Of a stretch of 38,936 nucleotides of DNA, positions 18,444 to 28,459 are shown piece after piece. Origin of the DNA: Bacteroidota bacterium (GTDB taxonomy: Bacteria; Bacteroidota; Bacteroidia; Bacteroidales; JAAUTT01); assembly GCA_021779665.1 (NCBI GenBank), contig JAJYAG010000048.1, positions 1 through 38,936 of the forward strand. Direction: 5' to 3'. The translations under genes and the position numbers were made by a program. The stretch's first letter is position 1. Each line of letters opens with the position of its first letter. The notes under the pieces were generated by a model. It was given only the letters and a program-made list of their open reading frames with translations. It made no database searches and was not told the origin of the DNA.

Positions 18444-21400
18444 TTAGAAAGTTACATTAATTCCAATATTCCAGGTCCTCAACTGAGGATAAGAATTACC
18501 ATTTTCGCTATTGGTTTCAGGGTCCCAGTTCATCATTTTATCAAAGGTCAACAAGTTTGTACCATTGGCAAAAACCCTTGTTTTTGAAATATTTATTTTT
18601 GATAGAAACGATTTAGGAAGAGTATATCCAATTTCAACATTCTTCAATCTGAGGTAATTACGGCTAAAAAGCCAACGGGTTGTCAACTGTTGGTTATTTG
18701 TATTCTGACTTGAATGCAACCTCGGATAGGTGGCATTTTCCCAGGTAGAAGGATCTTCAGGATTATACCTTCCCAGATGATGTTCCATTACTTTACCCAT
18801 GGCATTAAATTCCCAAACAGCATCTTCTTTTAGGTACATACTTGCGGCACCAGCGCCCTGAAAAAGTATATTAAAATCAACTCCTTTAAAATCACCACCA
18901 AGAGTCAATCCATAAATATATTCAGGCACTTTCGATTTACCAATATTTCCAATATCATAATTATCGATCAACCCGTCGTTATTAAGATCTTTAAATTTAC
19001 AATCACCGGGATACACTACTCCAAATGAGGGTACAGGGAGTCCTGCTTTCAATACCGGGAATCCACCTTCAAGAAAAAGTGTACCATCGTTATTCTGCAT
19101 GAAATCATTTACGGAATATAATCCAATATCTGTCAAACCAAAATATTGCCCAATAGGTTTACCTTCCTGTTTTTGCCAGTCAAAGCGTTTCCCTTCTTCA
19201 TCAATTCTGTCAATCCTATTCTGAGCGAGTGTAAAGTTACTTTTTATGAAGTAATTAAAGGTTCCGATCTTGTCATTATACCCAATTTCAAAGTCAAAAC
19301 CTTTATTAGTTACCCTTCCCAGGTTCTCTGGGGGCAAACCCTGAAAATCGGATCTTTGTGATCCCTGGGGATTATTCATCCCAAAAAGCAACGGCACAGA
19401 ATAAGGTATGGCCAGAATGTCTCTTCGTTTTTCAAGAAAGAAGTCAACAGTTGCGCTTAATTTATTATTAAAGAACTTAGAATCAAACCCAACATTTGAT
19501 TTTTTAGCCCTTTCCCATGTCACATTTTTATTTCCAGGCTGACCTTCAATTAAACCTCTTTCAGAAACGGGATTTTCGCCCCAGTAATATTTCCATCCAT
19601 CTGCATCCTGTGCATAATAGTATCTCTGTTTATACAGGTAGCTGAAATTCCCAATTTTGTCGTTACCAATTTCACCATACGATCCCCTGATTTTGAAGTA
19701 ACTTATAAAAGACAATGAATTCCTGAAAAAAGACTCTTCACTTGCTACCCAACCCAAAGATACTGCCGGAAAAAATCCAAAACGGTGACTGGCATCAAAT
19801 TGCATTGACCCATTATAACCAGCGTTAATCTCAAAAAGGTATTTTTGTTTATATCCGTATGTTGCACGACCAACCCAGCCCAGATAACCTGTTGGAACAC
19901 TACCGCCATCCCAGTATTGGCTTTGCTGATATAATACCATACCGGTAACTTCATGATCAGTGAATGTATGGTTATAGTTTAATGCGCCTTCAAAAGATAT
20001 TCTTCTCCTGCCCGGACCTTTCCCTGTTGAAATTGAAATATCGGTTCTCTGGGCATTGAGGACATATTGTCCAAAACGGTTATATTCGTATCGTCTTGGT
20101 TTTTCAACGATATCGCGGCGGGATTCATAACTGCTGTTGAAACCAATTAAGGTCCTAAATGAAAGCCCTGGAGTTATGAAATCTAGCAACTGATTTGCCT
20201 TGAATGCCCCTTCCAGTACGTTGTTGTTTCTTCTTCTGCTTCCATAGTTGGATATTAAAGCATAGGGAGCTAACCGAGATTCATCTGAACGGCCACCAAT
20301 AGATCCGTCAGGATTAATGTACGACTGGAAATTAGGTGGCAACCTCCTGATCTTATCAAACAAGTCATCATCAAAGTTTGGCTGCTTTCTGACTTCAAGC
20401 CTGCCTGTAAGGTCGGCGCTTACTTTGAGCGTTTTAGTTACTTTAAAATCGAGGTTGGATCGGAAATTATATCGGTCGTAATTTGTATTGGTATTATATT
20501 TTGAATTTGGGAAATCCTTATACAGACCCTCCTGATGTAGATAATTAGCTGATATAAAATAATTCATAAATTCGGTTCCACCACTTACATTTACATTGGT
20601 AATCTGCTGTAGTGATGCTTTTTTTATAAAATCATCATAATAATCGTTATCAGGATGAGTATAGGGCGAATCGTGATTTTTATAATGTTCTAAATCACTT
20701 GCTTTATACTCTTCAGGTTTACCGTCATTTCGCAAAGCTTCGTTGGTAAGGACTGCAAAATCGTAAGAGCCCAGGTAATTGGGTATTCGTATAGGTTGCT
20801 GTAATGCAGATTGGGTAGAAATGTTAAGAACAGGTTTTCCTTTCTCGCCACGTTTTGTGGTAATTAAAATTACCCCATTTGCACCCCTCACTCCATATAC
20901 TGCTGTTGCCGATGCATCTTTCAACACTGAAAAATTCTCAATATCAGCAGGATCCAGTTGTTGCCAGGATCTTTCAATCCCATCAACCAAAACAAGAGGA
21001 TCAGTGCTATTGGTAGTAGCACGCCCTCTAATGAATATGGAAGCATTATCATTTCCGGGTTTTCCATCTCCCATCACGGTAATAACGCCAGCAACTCTAC
21101 CAGCTATAGCATTGGTAAGATTAGGTGTGGATGACTGTTGAAGCTCCTTTGCCTTCACCTGAGAAATTGCCCCGACCACACTGGCTTTCTTTTGAACCCC
21201 ATATCCAACTACAACTATTTCGTTCAAAACCTGGATATCTGGAACTAATTTCACATCCATTGTAGAACTCCCGTTTAAACTCATGTTTTCAGTCGTATAT
21301 CCTACAAAGGAGAAAATAAGAATTGCTTTTAAGTCAGGTACATTTATGGAATATTTTCCATCCAGGTCCGTAATTGTTCCCTGGGTAGTTCCCTGTAAAA

Positions 21401-21614
21401 CAACGCTAACTCCAACAAGAGGCTCACCGGTATTAGCATCAGTGACTATGCCTGAGACCTTTTGCTGTTGAACATTGGTTACAGGTATTTCCGTAAAAAC
21501 AGGGGAAGCAGATATCCCGGGAAAAAGAAATAAAAAAAGAATTATGGGTAGAATCACAGCATGTTGCAATTCCTTCCATTTTTTTTCTATAATAAATATA
21601 ATATGTTTTTTCAT
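18444..21614 (-). CDS. SusC-family TonB-dependent transporter (pair 2)
   Basis: 1056-residue outer-membrane importer without an STN domain. A hydrophobic export segment at about 20-36 (ILPIILFLFLFPGISAS) follows a long basic N-terminus; regulatory domain VSGIVTDANTGEPLVGVSV from 53; TonB box NEIVVVGYG 131-139; plug with LVDGIERSWQQLDPADIE and DASATAVYGVRGANGVILIT; barrel to GINVTF. Paralogue of the orphan STN-SusC at 12651-15956. It starts 35 bases after susD 3, which makes a four-gene run susC 3, susD 3, susC 2, susD 2. Lacking STN, it cannot signal to FecR 1 directly. Confidence 0.96.
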   Translation of the reverse strand: MKKHIIFIIEKKWKELQHAVILPIILFLFLFPGISASPVFTEIPVTNVQQQKVSGIVTDANTGEPLVGVSVVLQGTTQGTITDLDGKYSINVPDLKAILIFSFVGYTTENMSLNGSSTMDVKLVPDIQVLNEIVVVGYGVQKKASVVGAISQVKAKELQQSSTPNLTNAIAGRVAGVITVMGDGKPGNDNASIFIRGRATTNSTDPLVLVDGIERSWQQLDPADIENFSVLKDASATAVYGVRGANGVILITTKRGEKGKPVLNISTQSALQQPIRIPNYLGSYDFAVLTNEALRNDGKPEEYKASDLEHYKNHDSPYTHPDNDYYDDFIKKASLQQITNVNVSGGTEFMNYFISANYLHQEGLYKDFPNSKYNTNTNYDRYNFRSNLDFKVTKTLKVSADLTGRLEVRKQPNFDDDLFDKIRRLPPNFQSYINPDGSIGGRSDESRLAPYALISNYGSRRRNNNVLEGAFKANQLLDFITPGLSFRTLIGFNSSYESRRDIVEKPRRYEYNRFGQYVLNAQRTDISISTGKGPGRRRISFEGALNYNHTFTDHEVTGMVLYQQSQYWDGGSVPTGYLGWVGRATYGYKQKYLFEINAGYNGSMQFDASHRFGFFPAVSLGWVASEESFFRNSLSFISYFKIRGSYGEIGNDKIGNFSYLYKQRYYYAQDADGWKYYWGENPVSERGLIEGQPGNKNVTWERAKKSNVGFDSKFFNNKLSATVDFFLEKRRDILAIPYSVPLLFGMNNPQGSQRSDFQGLPPENLGRVTNKGFDFEIGYNDKIGTFNYFIKSNFTLAQNRIDRIDEEGKRFDWQKQEGKPIGQYFGLTDIGLYSVNDFMQNNDGTLFLEGGFPVLKAGLPVPSFGVVYPGDCKFKDLNNDGLIDNYDIGNIGKSKVPEYIYGLTLGGDFKGVDFNILFQGAGAASMYLKEDAVWEFNAMGKVMEHHLGRYNPEDPSTWENATYPRLHSSQNTNNQQLTTRWLFSRNYLRLKNVEIGYTLPKSFLSKINISKTRVFANGTNLLTFDKMMNWDPETNSENGNSYPQLRTWNIGINVTF

Positions 21615-21649
21615 CTGTTTCAGAAATTAAAATTATAGACCTGATTTCC

Positions 21650-23473
21650 TCACCATCCTGGATTTTGAACCATATTGGCGTTCCTGTTCACTTCTGTTTG
21701 AGGAATAGGAAAGAAATAATGCTTTGCTTCAAACATTTTATTTTCAGCCACTATTGTAGGGTCATAAGTAAGTGTTCCATCGGGATTTTTAATAATCTTA
21801 CACCCACGGATATATTTTGGCAGTTCTTCGAGTATCCTCCACCTGCGAATATCAAAATATCTGTGATCTTCGAAAGCGAGTTCGATGCGCCTTTCATTTC
21901 TAATGAGTTTACGCAGGTTATCCTGGTTCAAAACCCATCCTCTTTTGGTAAAGGTAGTTTGAACATCGGGCATACCGGCACGGGCTCTGATAAGGTTGAT
22001 TGCCTGGATCGGAGTAAGTGGACTCTTGGCTCCAACTACCACATAGTTTGGACCACCATATTCATTCCCTGCTTCAGCCAGATTCAACAGAATTTCTGCG
22101 TATCTGAAATATGGCCAATTATGCCAGGTCGAACCTGAATTAATATCTGGTTTAGCGTTATTGTAATCCATAAACTTCATCAGGTAATACGATGTTTCCG
22201 ATTTTGCCAGACCCTGGGCATTAGTGCCGCCTTCGTAAGTTTGAAACGTATAATTCGATTTATTGGCAAATTTTGCGTACTTGGCTCCATTATATATGAT
22301 TGAAGCGTAAAAACGCGGGTCCCTGTTTGTATAAGGAGCTTTGGCCAAAGTAGCATTATTCCAGTCGAATAAGGAGCCGTCTGTCATTTCATATGCATCC
22401 ACCAAATCTTGGGATGGACATGTTCCACCTTTCGCATTTGTGAAACCTGAAGGGAAATTGTCGTTTTCAGTATCCCTGTTCTGGCCCCTTAACCTGGAAA
22501 AAATATATTCTTTATTGTTATTCCCGGCTCCCCAGGTGTAAAATAATTCTTTATAATTTTTCTGGCCATCAGTAGCAGATGGTTTGTAAAGCTGATACCA
22601 GCCTAAATCCACAACATCCTGGGCAGCTTGGGCTGCTCTGTTCCACCTTTCCAAATCAAAAGTGCCATAACATAAAAGAGAATCGCCTTTACCATCTATA
22701 CCAGAACCATTATATAACGGACTGGCAGCATATAAAAGGGTCCTGGATTTAAGAGCCATACAGGTACCCCGGTCGGCTCTTCCAACCTCATAAGGGGTGG
22801 TATATTGATCCTGAGGAAGTTTTGCAACAGCTTCGTCACAAGATTTTACAATAAACTCCACAACACTTTTAACCGAATTTCGGGGAACCAGCACGTTATC
22901 AGTAGCTTCAAAGGATTTGTCAACAATTGGTATTCCTCCCCATTTCTGAAAAAGGAACCAATGTTGCATTGCCCTAATAAATAAGGCTTCTCCATATAAC
23001 CGTTGTTTAAAGCGATCGGAAACACTGGCAGGTAATAAATAAAGGTTTTTGAGCGCTGTATTGGCTTTTCTGTTTCCATGATAACCACCCCATTTTAACC
23101 AAGAACCAATATTGCCGGCGCCATCATCCGACCTGTAATACCTCATGGAAGAAGCATTCCAGTTACCTGCGCTCATCCTTTGCGGAGCTGATGGTGAGGT
23201 TTTATTGGTGGTAATATGCATTGCCTCATCACATGCAGAAGCCAGCATTGCATTTCCATCCATCCAGTTAAAACTGTTGTTACAGTCTGCCGGCATTTCA
23301 GTATAAGCATTATTAATAAAGTATTCGGCACGGGCTGAATCAGTGAAAACATCACTCGACGAATAAAATTCTATAGGTACCACATTTAAAGGGTCTTCTT
23401 TGCATGCGCCAAAAATTCCGGCAACAAATACAAACAGCAGTACTAATTTATATTGTATTTTCATTCTTATCAT
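21650..23473 (-). CDS. SusD/RagB-family lipoprotein (pair 3)
   Basis: 607-residue surface lipoprotein partner of susC 3. Lipobox GIFGAC with lipidated C24 (C21 if the ATG at codon 4 is used). C-terminal SusD signature NLRKLIRNERRIELAFEDHR followed by YFDIRRWRIL, ending NMVQNPGW. Only 11 bases separate it from the susC 3 stop. The gene has no other features that tell substrate. Confidence 0.96.
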   Translation of the reverse strand: MIRMKIQYKLVLLFVFVAGIFGACKEDPLNVVPIEFYSSSDVFTDSARAEYFINNAYTEMPADCNNSFNWMDGNAMLASACDEAMHITTNKTSPSAPQRMSAGNWNASSMRYYRSDDGAGNIGSWLKWGGYHGNRKANTALKNLYLLPASVSDRFKQRLYGEALFIRAMQHWFLFQKWGGIPIVDKSFEATDNVLVPRNSVKSVVEFIVKSCDEAVAKLPQDQYTTPYEVGRADRGTCMALKSRTLLYAASPLYNGSGIDGKGDSLLCYGTFDLERWNRAAQAAQDVVDLGWYQLYKPSATDGQKNYKELFYTWGAGNNNKEYIFSRLRGQNRDTENDNFPSGFTNAKGGTCPSQDLVDAYEMTDGSLFDWNNATLAKAPYTNRDPRFYASIIYNGAKYAKFANKSNYTFQTYEGGTNAQGLAKSETSYYLMKFMDYNNAKPDINSGSTWHNWPYFRYAEILLNLAEAGNEYGGPNYVVVGAKSPLTPIQAINLIRARAGMPDVQTTFTKRGWVLNQDNLRKLIRNERRIELAFEDHRYFDIRRWRILEELPKYIRGCKIIKNPDGTLTYDPTIVAENKMFEAKHYFFPIPQTEVNRNANMVQNPGW

Positions 23474-23484
23474 AATTTTAATTT

Positions 23485-26400
23485 CTAGAAGGTTACGTTA
23501 ATCCCAGTATTAATCAGTCGTTGAATAGGATAAACCACATAATGGCTGGAACGGGCTTCTATGTCGACCAGATTGGTTGATGACCAGGTATATAAATTAT
23601 ACCCATTTACAAAAATCCTCAATTTATTTATCCTGATTTTCTGCGACATTGAAGAGGGTAAGGTATAACCAATTTCGGCAGATTTAAGCCTGAGCATAGT
23701 AGCATCTTTTCTCCAGTAGGTCGACGTAGGTTGATTATTAGCCTTGTTACTTAAGGATAAGCGGGGGTATGTTGCATTGTCCCAGGTACTTTCATCTGCA
23801 GGATTGAATCGGCCAAGATGATGTTCGCGAACTGTTCCATTATCATGAAACTCCCAAATGGCTTCACCTGTAAGGTTTAAACCTCCGCCACCCTGTCCTG
23901 TAAAAAGAACATTAAAATCGAAACCTTTATATTTTATTTCAGAATTCACCCCATACTGATAAACCGGATCAGCGCCTTGACCAAGGTACACCTGATCGTA
24001 AGAGTCAATAACCCCGTCATTGTTTTGATCTTTATACTTAATATCGCCAGGACGAACTGTTCCAAAAGTCTGAACAGGGCTTGCATCTATTTCAGGCTGA
24101 TCGCGGAAAAGCCCAACTGCTTCCAAACCAAATACAGGGTCTAACGGAAGTCCCGTGCGTTGCTGGTAAGCATACTTCTGCTTTTCTTCACCCCTGGCCA
24201 ATACTTTGTTTTCGGCTTTTGAAAAAATACCTCCGATTGAATACTGAAAACTTCCAATTTTGTCGGAATAGTTCAGTGAAAGATCAAATCCTTTATTCTC
24301 AATAATACCTATAGGAAAGCTTGGGAACCGGATCCCCATGATGTAAGGTAACGAAGGCTGAATCATAATATCCGAGTTATGTTCATAAAAATAATCGAAT
24401 GACAGATCGATTTTATTTTTAATAAACGTTGCATCAATTCCAACGTCCGATTTAAGTACACGTTCCCATGTAACATTATTCAATGCAAAGGCTGTTTCCT
24501 GCCACCCTGAGTAACCTAACGAAGTATATCCGAAATTTGTGCCGCCTGAGGATTGAAATTTCTGGAACCAGGCAAAATAACTTCCCAGATCATCATTTCC
24601 GGTTAACCCGTGAGATCCTCTAATTTTTAGAAAGTTTATCCATTGATTTTCTTTGAGGAAATTCTCCTCCGATATTATCCATCCAACTGAAGCAGCCGGA
24701 AAGAATCCATATTTATGCCCAACAGGCATTTGTTCCGATCCCTGATACCCAAAATCGAATTCGGCAAGATAGCGATCATGAAGAACATACGACAATTTAC
24801 CGTTAAGACCTCTGTAAGCACGCGGTATATCCGTATTATCTTCCTGAAAAATTGATCTTTGGGAGAATGCAACATTACTCCTGACGGCATGCATCCCGAA
24901 TGTTCTTGCAAAATCAAGTGAGAGATCTGCGTCAAGAATTCTCCTCGTAGAAGGATAGTCAACTGAACTTGACATTTGCGTATCAGATCCTGTCTGAACA
25001 TATTTAATTGTTTCATCGGCATTGTACACTACACTGCCATCTGCCTGACGCAAATCATAAACTTTGAATGATTTGCTGCGGTTTGTATTTTGGTCGAACC
25101 AACTGTCGAATGCAACGGAACCATTTAAACTTAACCCTTTGGTAATAAAATCAAGGTCATGCTTTGCTCTTAAAGTTGCATACATGCTTCTGACATAATA
25201 TAAAGAGTACCCCTGATAATTAAGCAACCCGTATGGATTCTGATTATAATCCTTGGTCCCGGCTATATATCCATCAGGAGTAAGGATAGAATGTGCATTA
25301 GGCGGAGTTTTATATAACGACCTGAATACCCTAAGCGAAGCATCAGTTCTGGAACCGGGATAGTTTCTCTGTTCCTGGCGGCCTGCAAGATCAAGAGACA
25401 TCGAAAAATGCTTTGTAACATTAATATCCACATTCGAACGGATATTAAACATATTCATGTAGGTATTGGTATTGTAAGTATTTACATTTTTGTCAACATT
25501 ATACAAACCGCTATTATCTGTATATCCTACTGAAACATAATATTTAGCAAATTTATTCCCTCCGTCGAAATTCAGATTATATTTTTGCTGCCATGTATAT
25601 GGTTTCATATAGGTATCGTACCAGTTTATGTTGGGATACAGGTAAGGGTCCAGGGGATCTTCATATATACCTTGTGCAACATTTTCATATTTGCTGATTG
25701 TAGCGTCTGAATAAAGTGGCAGTTTTCCATCGTTAACCAGAGCTTCATTATACAAAGCTGCATATTGAGCTGAATTTAAAAGTTTAGGTGTTGTAGTAGG
25801 AGCTTTAATCCCTGCCTGCGCGTTAAAACTAATCCTGATATTTCCCTCCTGTCCTCTTTTTGTAGTAACAAGAATAAGCCCATTACCACTTCTTAATCCA
25901 TATTGCGAAGTGGATGCAGCATCTTTTAGTACTGTAACACTTTCAATTTCATATGGGTCTAGTAAGTCCATGCTGCGCTCATATCCATCTACTAAAACAA
26001 TAGGTTCATTAGAGCGGAATGTCCTTTTACCCCTAAGCCATAAAGCAGCGCCTTCGTCTCCGGGTTCTCCGTTGGTTTGCATAACAAATAGGCCTGGTAA
26101 AAGACCCTGAATCCGGTTACGATTATTAATAATAGGATTATTTTCGACTTGGTTCCCGCTAATTTGGGAAATAGCTCCGCTTAACTCAGCCTGTTTCTGA
26201 ATATCACCATAAACATATACATATTTTTTATCATTTATACCTAATTCAGAAGTAAGTTTAACAGAAATTTGTGTGCGTCCTGCAATTTGTTCCTCTTTAA
26301 TAATATAACCCTGCATCGTAAAAACTAAAGTTCCGTTGCTATTGACAGAAATTGCATAATTTCCCATCTCGTCTGTCAATACTTGATTATCAGTTCCTTT

Positions 26401-26673
26401 TGACGAAACGACGACACCTCCCAGAGGATTATTATTTTCTGATGAAACAACTCCTATAACGTTCACAAGCTGAGCTCGTCCTGTTTTGTGAGGGTTTGAA
26501 ACAGCCTCCAAAGATTGATGGAGAGAAAGCCCTATGATTATTATAATAAAACTGCGTAAAAACCAGGACGTTTTAAATCTAAAAAATGAACTGTTTTGCT
26601 TGTTTAGAGAAAATTTCAGAAAATACTTTCCCCAAAATTGGACATAACAATTCCAATGAATGAAATTTTTCAT
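23485..26673 (-). CDS. SusC-family TonB-dependent transporter (pair 3), divergent TonB box
   Basis: 1062-residue outer-membrane importer, first structural gene after FecR 1. The N-terminus is unusual: about 35 basic and aromatic residues precede the hydrophobic export segment (FLRSFIIIIIGLSLHQSLEA, 38-57). Regulatory domain from about 70 (VIGVVSSENNNPLGGVVVSS). Where other SusC proteins have E-VVVVGYG, this has KKYVYVYGDIQKQAE (149-163), so the TonB box is altered. Plug: VDGYERSMDLLDPYEIESV and SQYGLRSGNGLILVTTKRG; barrel ends GINVTF. No STN domain although sigma 1 and FecR 1 lie directly upstream. Confidence 0.95.
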   Translation of the reverse strand: MKNFIHWNCYVQFWGKYFLKFSLNKQNSSFFRFKTSWFLRSFIIIIIGLSLHQSLEAVSNPHKTGRAQLVNVIGVVSSENNNPLGGVVVSSKGTDNQVLTDEMGNYAISVNSNGTLVFTMQGYIIKEEQIAGRTQISVKLTSELGINDKKYVYVYGDIQKQAELSGAISQISGNQVENNPIINNRNRIQGLLPGLFVMQTNGEPGDEGAALWLRGKRTFRSNEPIVLVDGYERSMDLLDPYEIESVTVLKDAASTSQYGLRSGNGLILVTTKRGQEGNIRISFNAQAGIKAPTTTPKLLNSAQYAALYNEALVNDGKLPLYSDATISKYENVAQGIYEDPLDPYLYPNINWYDTYMKPYTWQQKYNLNFDGGNKFAKYYVSVGYTDNSGLYNVDKNVNTYNTNTYMNMFNIRSNVDINVTKHFSMSLDLAGRQEQRNYPGSRTDASLRVFRSLYKTPPNAHSILTPDGYIAGTKDYNQNPYGLLNYQGYSLYYVRSMYATLRAKHDLDFITKGLSLNGSVAFDSWFDQNTNRSKSFKVYDLRQADGSVVYNADETIKYVQTGSDTQMSSSVDYPSTRRILDADLSLDFARTFGMHAVRSNVAFSQRSIFQEDNTDIPRAYRGLNGKLSYVLHDRYLAEFDFGYQGSEQMPVGHKYGFFPAASVGWIISEENFLKENQWINFLKIRGSHGLTGNDDLGSYFAWFQKFQSSGGTNFGYTSLGYSGWQETAFALNNVTWERVLKSDVGIDATFIKNKIDLSFDYFYEHNSDIMIQPSLPYIMGIRFPSFPIGIIENKGFDLSLNYSDKIGSFQYSIGGIFSKAENKVLARGEEKQKYAYQQRTGLPLDPVFGLEAVGLFRDQPEIDASPVQTFGTVRPGDIKYKDQNNDGVIDSYDQVYLGQGADPVYQYGVNSEIKYKGFDFNVLFTGQGGGGLNLTGEAIWEFHDNGTVREHHLGRFNPADESTWDNATYPRLSLSNKANNQPTSTYWRKDATMLRLKSAEIGYTLPSSMSQKIRINKLRIFVNGYNLYTWSSTNLVDIEARSSHYVVYPIQRLINTGINVTF

Positions 26674-26771
26674 AAAGACAGTAGTTGAAGTTAATATATC
26701 AAAAAGTTAAGCTATAATGGAGTAGTAGCTCCAAATTGTTTTTTAATTGATTAAATCATAGGCATAGGTAA

Positions 26772-27800
26772 TTATTTAATAATTCTTTTTTTTTCATATA
26801 TAACAATATTATTCTTGTCTATTTTATAAGATATTGGCCGGCTTAAACTGAGGATATCCAGTATGTCCTTAATATTTTGGTCCTTGGAAAAAGAACCGGA
26901 GTATAGAGATTCTTTCAGCTTCTCACCATCAATTTCGATATTGACTCCGTATTCCTTTTCAAGAAGAGCAATAATTTTCTCCAAAGACTCGGAAGAAAAA
27001 TGTAAAATTCCGTTCCGCCAATCGGTATAAAAATCAGTATCGACTGATATTAAATTAACAACTAATGAATTCTTTGAAAAAATAGCCTGCTGCCCTGGTC
27101 GAAGAAGAATTTTCTTCTCAGACTGACTCACATTGTCAGCAATTGAAAGTTCAATGCTTCCATTAACAAGCGTTGTTACAATTTTTTCTTCGTTGGAATA
27201 TGCTTTAACATTAAAACTTGTACCCAAAACCCTGACAGTTAAACTGGAGGTCTTGACCAGAAATGGCTTAAGATGATTATGGGTAACATCAAAATAAGCC
27301 TCACCAACCAACATCACTTCTCTGAAATTTTCGGTAAAAACAGAGGGAAAAGTTATGGAACTACCCCTGTTTAAACACACCCGGGAACTATCAGGTAAGA
27401 TTATTGTTTTAGTATTATTATCAGCAAAAACACTTATCATATTAGAATTATCCTTCCTGGTATGAAAAAGGGCAACCATGAGAGCGGCAAATCCAATGAT
27501 CAATATTCCAATAGCTGCATATTTGTAAATAGGTTTAATAAGATTCAAAATATTGCTTTTCCGCTGCGTTAAACCTAATTTCATTAATAACTCTCTTTCA
27601 CTATTTATGATATCAGCTTCTGTAAACACTTCCTTTTTTATATCATAAATCCTTTTAAAATCAAAATATTGTTTTTTATTTTCTTCACTGAAGTTTACCC
27701 AGTTCAGAAAAATGTCTTTTTCCTGATCGGTGGCGGTATTTTGTAAATACCTTACAATTAGTTCTTCAGAGAAATCGTTATTCATCATTATAAATTTCAT
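26772..27800 (-). CDS. FecR-family anti-sigma factor 1
   Basis: 342-residue membrane anti-sigma factor. Cytoplasmic sigma-binding part 1-92 (LIVRYLQNTATDQEKDIFLNW), one membrane helix about 93-112 (YAAIGILIIGFAALMVALFH), periplasmic FecR domain with ILPDSSRVCLNRGSSITFP near 130 and VGEAYFDVT near 165, and a C-terminal STN-interacting region ending in ISYKIDKNNIVIYEKK. The start may be the ATG at codon 6 (MNNDFSEE, 27785) instead of the first ATG. It follows sigma 1 by 51 bases and precedes susC 3 by 98 bases. No STN-SusC lies directly downstream, which is unusual. Confidence 0.94.
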   Translation of the reverse strand: MKFIMMNNDFSEELIVRYLQNTATDQEKDIFLNWVNFSEENKKQYFDFKRIYDIKKEVFTEADIINSERELLMKLGLTQRKSNILNLIKPIYKYAAIGILIIGFAALMVALFHTRKDNSNMISVFADNNTKTIILPDSSRVCLNRGSSITFPSVFTENFREVMLVGEAYFDVTHNHLKPFLVKTSSLTVRVLGTSFNVKAYSNEEKIVTTLVNGSIELSIADNVSQSEKKILLRPGQQAIFSKNSLVVNLISVDTDFYTDWRNGILHFSSESLEKIIALLEKEYGVNIEIDGEKLKESLYSGSFSKDQNIKDILDILSLSRPISYKIDKNNIVIYEKKRIIK

Positions 27801-27851
27801 TAATTAATACATCCGGTTAATTCAATTTACGTAGTCTAAAAGAAACTTTTT

Positions 27852-28391
27852 TTACACTTTTGTCAAAAATACTTTTCTAAGTGTCTTTAATGCATTGTAA
27901 ATGTGGGTCTCCACGGTTCGATTTGAAATTTTAAACATTTGAGAAATTTCGGCACTTCTTTTTCCCTCGTAGTAGCTCAGTTTAAAAATCTCTTTACATT
28001 TCTCAGGAAGTTTTTCTACTTCATCGAATATTTGTGTTAACAATTCGTTCTCTGTATCAGAATAAAAAGAATCATTATAATAATTAATTTCTTCAATCTT
28101 TAATTTAGTTTCCAGATCATTGAGCTTAGTATTCTTGTTGCCTGCCGATTCCAAATAATTTAAACATTGGTTTTTAACCGCTTTAAACAGATACGGTTTT
28201 AATGAGTTTTCAAAACTCATGGTTTCATTATTCTTCCAAATAAAAATAAAGACATTCTGGACAATATCTTCTGCCACACTTCTGTCAACAAATCGCGTGG
28301 CCCAGTTCACCAATCCTTTTACATTTTCAATATATAATTTATTAAATGCAAAAATTTTAGAGGAATATTTATCTTCGTTCATTTTTGACAT
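27852..28391 (-). CDS. ECF RNA polymerase sigma factor 1
   Basis: 179-residue ECF sigma factor. Region 2 about 14-80 with VAEDIVQNVFIFIWK (39-53); region 4 about 128-173 with LPEKCKEIFKLSYYEG and helix-turn-helix SAEISQMFKISNRTVETHI. First gene of the minus-strand locus, with a TATATTTG promoter match 60 bases upstream. Expected to drive block 1 (susC 3 to the small lipoprotein) when released from FecR 1. Alternative start at the ATG of codon 4. Confidence 0.95.
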   Translation of the reverse strand: MSKMNEDKYSSKIFAFNKLYIENVKGLVNWATRFVDRSVAEDIVQNVFIFIWKNNETMSFENSLKPYLFKAVKNQCLNYLESAGNKNTKLNDLETKLKIEEINYYNDSFYSDTENELLTQIFDEVEKLPEKCKEIFKLSYYEGKRSAEISQMFKISNRTVETHIYNALKTLRKVFLTKV

Positions 28392-28451
28392 AAAACAAGC
28401 GACTTACATATTATCAGTATCATAAATAGAAATTACTTTCAATTTAATTGA

Positions 28452-28459
28452 CAAATATA
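28452..28459 (-). promoter_or_regulatory. Candidate -7 element TATATTTG for sigma 1
   Basis: On the minus strand TATATTTG fits the Bacteroidota -7 consensus TAnnTTTG and lies about 60 bases before the sigma 1 start. A TTTG -33 element is not seen at the expected spacing, so support is moderate to weak. Confidence 0.35.
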
